Shown here piece after piece: positions 4,863-5,937 of a stretch of DNA of 5,937 nucleotides; positions within the stretch are counted from its first letter, which is position 1, and each line of letters begins with the position of its first letter. The position numbers and the translations under genes are program-made. A model generated the notes under the pieces. That model was given only the letters and a program-made list of their open reading frames with translations, searched no databases and had not been told where the DNA came from. Source of the stretch: Clostridiales bacterium (GTDB taxonomy: Bacteria > Bacillota > Clostridia > Monoglobales > Firm-18); the NCBI GenBank assembly GCA_031255355.1, contig JAIRSR010000148.1:1-5937 (forward strand). Reading direction: 5' to 3'.

Positions 4863-5002
4863 GGGTGTGTTTGGGAAATAGGCGTATGTGATTTCGCGAG
4901 AAAAAAATTCGTGAGATTTTGCTAAAATTTTTAATTATAATTTGTTTATGATTCACAAATTTTTCCGCAAAGGCACGTGCGCGATATTTTCCAAACACGC
5001 CC
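4863..5002. mobile_element. 140-bp MITE-like element with terminal inverted repeats and TA duplication
   Basis: The left end GGGTGTGTTTGGGAAATA and the right end, whose complement reads GGGCGTGTTTGGAAAATA, match at all but two positions. The similarity continues to about 28-29 bp per side (4863-4890 and 4974-5002). The dinucleotide TA flanks both ends (4861-4862 and 5003-5004), as expected of a target duplication. The interior is AT-rich, has no open frame of note, and its two halves remain imperfectly complementary to near the centre, so one strand could fold into a single long hairpin. A non-coding element of this size with such ends is a typical MITE. The GGG(C/T)GTGTTTGGAAA ends and TA target resemble IS5- or IS630-type elements, which is recalled rather than searched. 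It lies between the candidate promoter and the SPFH gene. Confidence 0.8.
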
Positions 5003-5052
5003 TAAATAAACACAAGGTTTCAAAAGCGGAAAAATAGAAAGGCGGTGTTGTT

Positions 5053-5937
5053 ATGGCGGTTATTGATGTAGTGAAATATGACGGTTCCCCCGATGTATTT
5101 GCTTGGAAGTTCCCAAACACGGAACTCGGAACATGGACACGTCTGATCGTCAACGAATCGCAGGAAGCGATTTTGTACAAGGGCGGGCAGGCGTTGGATT
5201 GGTTCGGCCCCGGCAGTCACGTTTTGGAAACGGAAAATATTCCTCTGCTTCGCGCACTCGTCAATTTGCCGTTCGGCAGGCGTTCTCCGTTTACTGCGGA
5301 GGTGTGGTACGTCAACAAGGTCAGCGCACTCGACGTGAAGTGGGGAACGCCGACTCCCGTTCAATTGCAGGACCCGAAGTACAACGTATTCATACCGCTT
5401 CGGGCGTTCGGGCAGTTCGGGATTCGGATTGCGGACGCAAAAACATTTTTGACGAAGTTGGTCGGCACCTTGCCCGCCTTTTCCTCTGCGGACATCATCA
5501 AATATTTCAGAGGCGCGTACCTCACGCAGGTAAAAGACAGCCTTTCCGAATACTTAATTAAGAAAAAAATATCCGTGTTAGAGATTAACGCGTATATCAA
5601 TGAAATCTCCGGGGCGTTAAAAGAAAGTATTTTGCCTTCCTTTTCCGACTTCGGCATTGAACTGATGAATTTTTACGTAAACGACATCAGCGTCCCCGAG
5701 GACGATACCGCCGTCGTAAAATTAAAGGAAGCGCTTGCGAAAAGAGCGGAAATGGACATTATCGGCTACGGCTACGCGCAGGAACGTTCTTTCGACACGT
5801 TAGAGAGCGCGGCCGCCAATCCCGGCGCGGGTTCCGCTCCCGTCATGGGCGCGGGTTTAGGTTTGGGCATGGGCTTGGGCATAGGCGGCGGCTTCGGCAG
5901 CGCTTTTGGGGAAATGGGGCAATCGCTTCACATTTCC
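5053..5937 (+). CDS. SPFH/Band-7 domain protein (COG4260, YdjI-like), 3' end outside window
   Basis: The frame runs open from the ATG at 5053 to the last base (295 codons). AAAGGCGG (5038-5045), 7 bases upstream, supports this start. The N-terminal part (VIDVVKYDGSPDVFAWKFPN and then NESQEAILYKGGQALDWFGPG) is typical of COG4260 proteins such as B. subtilis YdjI, in which an SPFH domain (here about 26-235) is followed by a low-complexity stretch and a C-terminal zinc ribbon. A charged helix spans about 220-255. A Gly/Ala/Met-rich segment (257-286, with GLGLGMGLGIGGGFGSAFG) follows; the zinc ribbon, if present, lies beyond the window. There is no transmembrane segment, so membrane association would be peripheral. 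In B. subtilis the relative works with PspA-type membrane stress proteins, but no such gene is visible here. The 5' leader carries the MITE-like element. The + strand 152-aa frame and the minus-strand frames within it are shadows. Family is fairly certain; the role is inferred. Confidence 0.9.
   Translation, partial: MAVIDVVKYDGSPDVFAWKFPNTELGTWTRLIVNESQEAILYKGGQALDWFGPGSHVLETENIPLLRALVNLPFGRRSPFTAEVWYVNKVSALDVKWGTPTPVQLQDPKYNVFIPLRAFGQFGIRIADAKTFLTKLVGTLPAFSSADIIKYFRGAYLTQVKDSLSEYLIKKKISVLEINAYINEISGALKESILPSFSDFGIELMNFYVNDISVPEDDTAVVKLKEALAKRAEMDIIGYGYAQERSFDTLESAAANPGAGSAPVMGAGLGLGMGLGIGGGFGSAFGEMGQSLHIS

Noticed and set aside
5103..5561. 152-codon + strand frame inside the SPFH gene, and 98- and 114-codon minus-strand frames
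   Set aside because: They are out of frame with a continuous 295-codon SPFH frame with clear family similarity, and their products look like random shadow sequence.

Overview
The window looks like a chromosomal accessory stretch of a Gram-positive bacterium, probably a Clostridia-type Firmicute with moderately high GC. The basis is purine-rich ribosome binding sites of the AGGAGG type before almost every gene, near-consensus TTGACA/TATAAT promoters, hairpin-plus-T-run terminators, a CsoR-type metal regulator, and AT-rich gaps between GC-rich genes. No RNA gene marker is present, so a finer placement is not supported.

Left part (1-1073, + strand): the C-terminal two thirds of a small serine recombinase of the invertase/resolvase type; then an AT-rich gap holding two copies of a 24-bp near-palindrome in opposite orientation; then a two-gene operon of very short genes, a 78-aa protein of unknown function and a 43-aa zinc-ribbon protein missed by simple ORF length cut-offs. 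A strong terminator closes this operon.

Middle part (1095-3480, - strand): a metal-efflux unit. csoR (90 aa, with the Cys-His-Cys copper-sensor signature) has its own promoter and terminator. Downstream of it, a P1B-type ATPase of 624 aa is driven by a TTGACA-18-TATAAT promoter that is overlapped and followed by two CsoR-type operators. In the likely working model, metal binding to CsoR releases the operators and turns on the exporter. The ATPase lacks an N-terminal metal-binding domain and the usual copper-type residues of its last membrane segments, so the metal is not certain.

Right part (3480-5937, + strand): a possible structured RNA leader lies directly before the ribosome binding site of a conserved protein of unknown function, probably with a galactose-mutarotase-like fold. 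A 424-bp gap follows. It contains several inverted repeats, a promoter, and a 140-bp MITE-like element with terminal inverted repeats and a TA duplication. The MITE sits between that promoter and the last gene, an SPFH/Band-7 protein cut off by the window end.

The most interesting points are the possible recombinase-controlled inversion segment, the MITE in the 5' leader of the SPFH gene, the double CsoR operator, and the mismatch between the copper-type regulator and the atypical ATPase.
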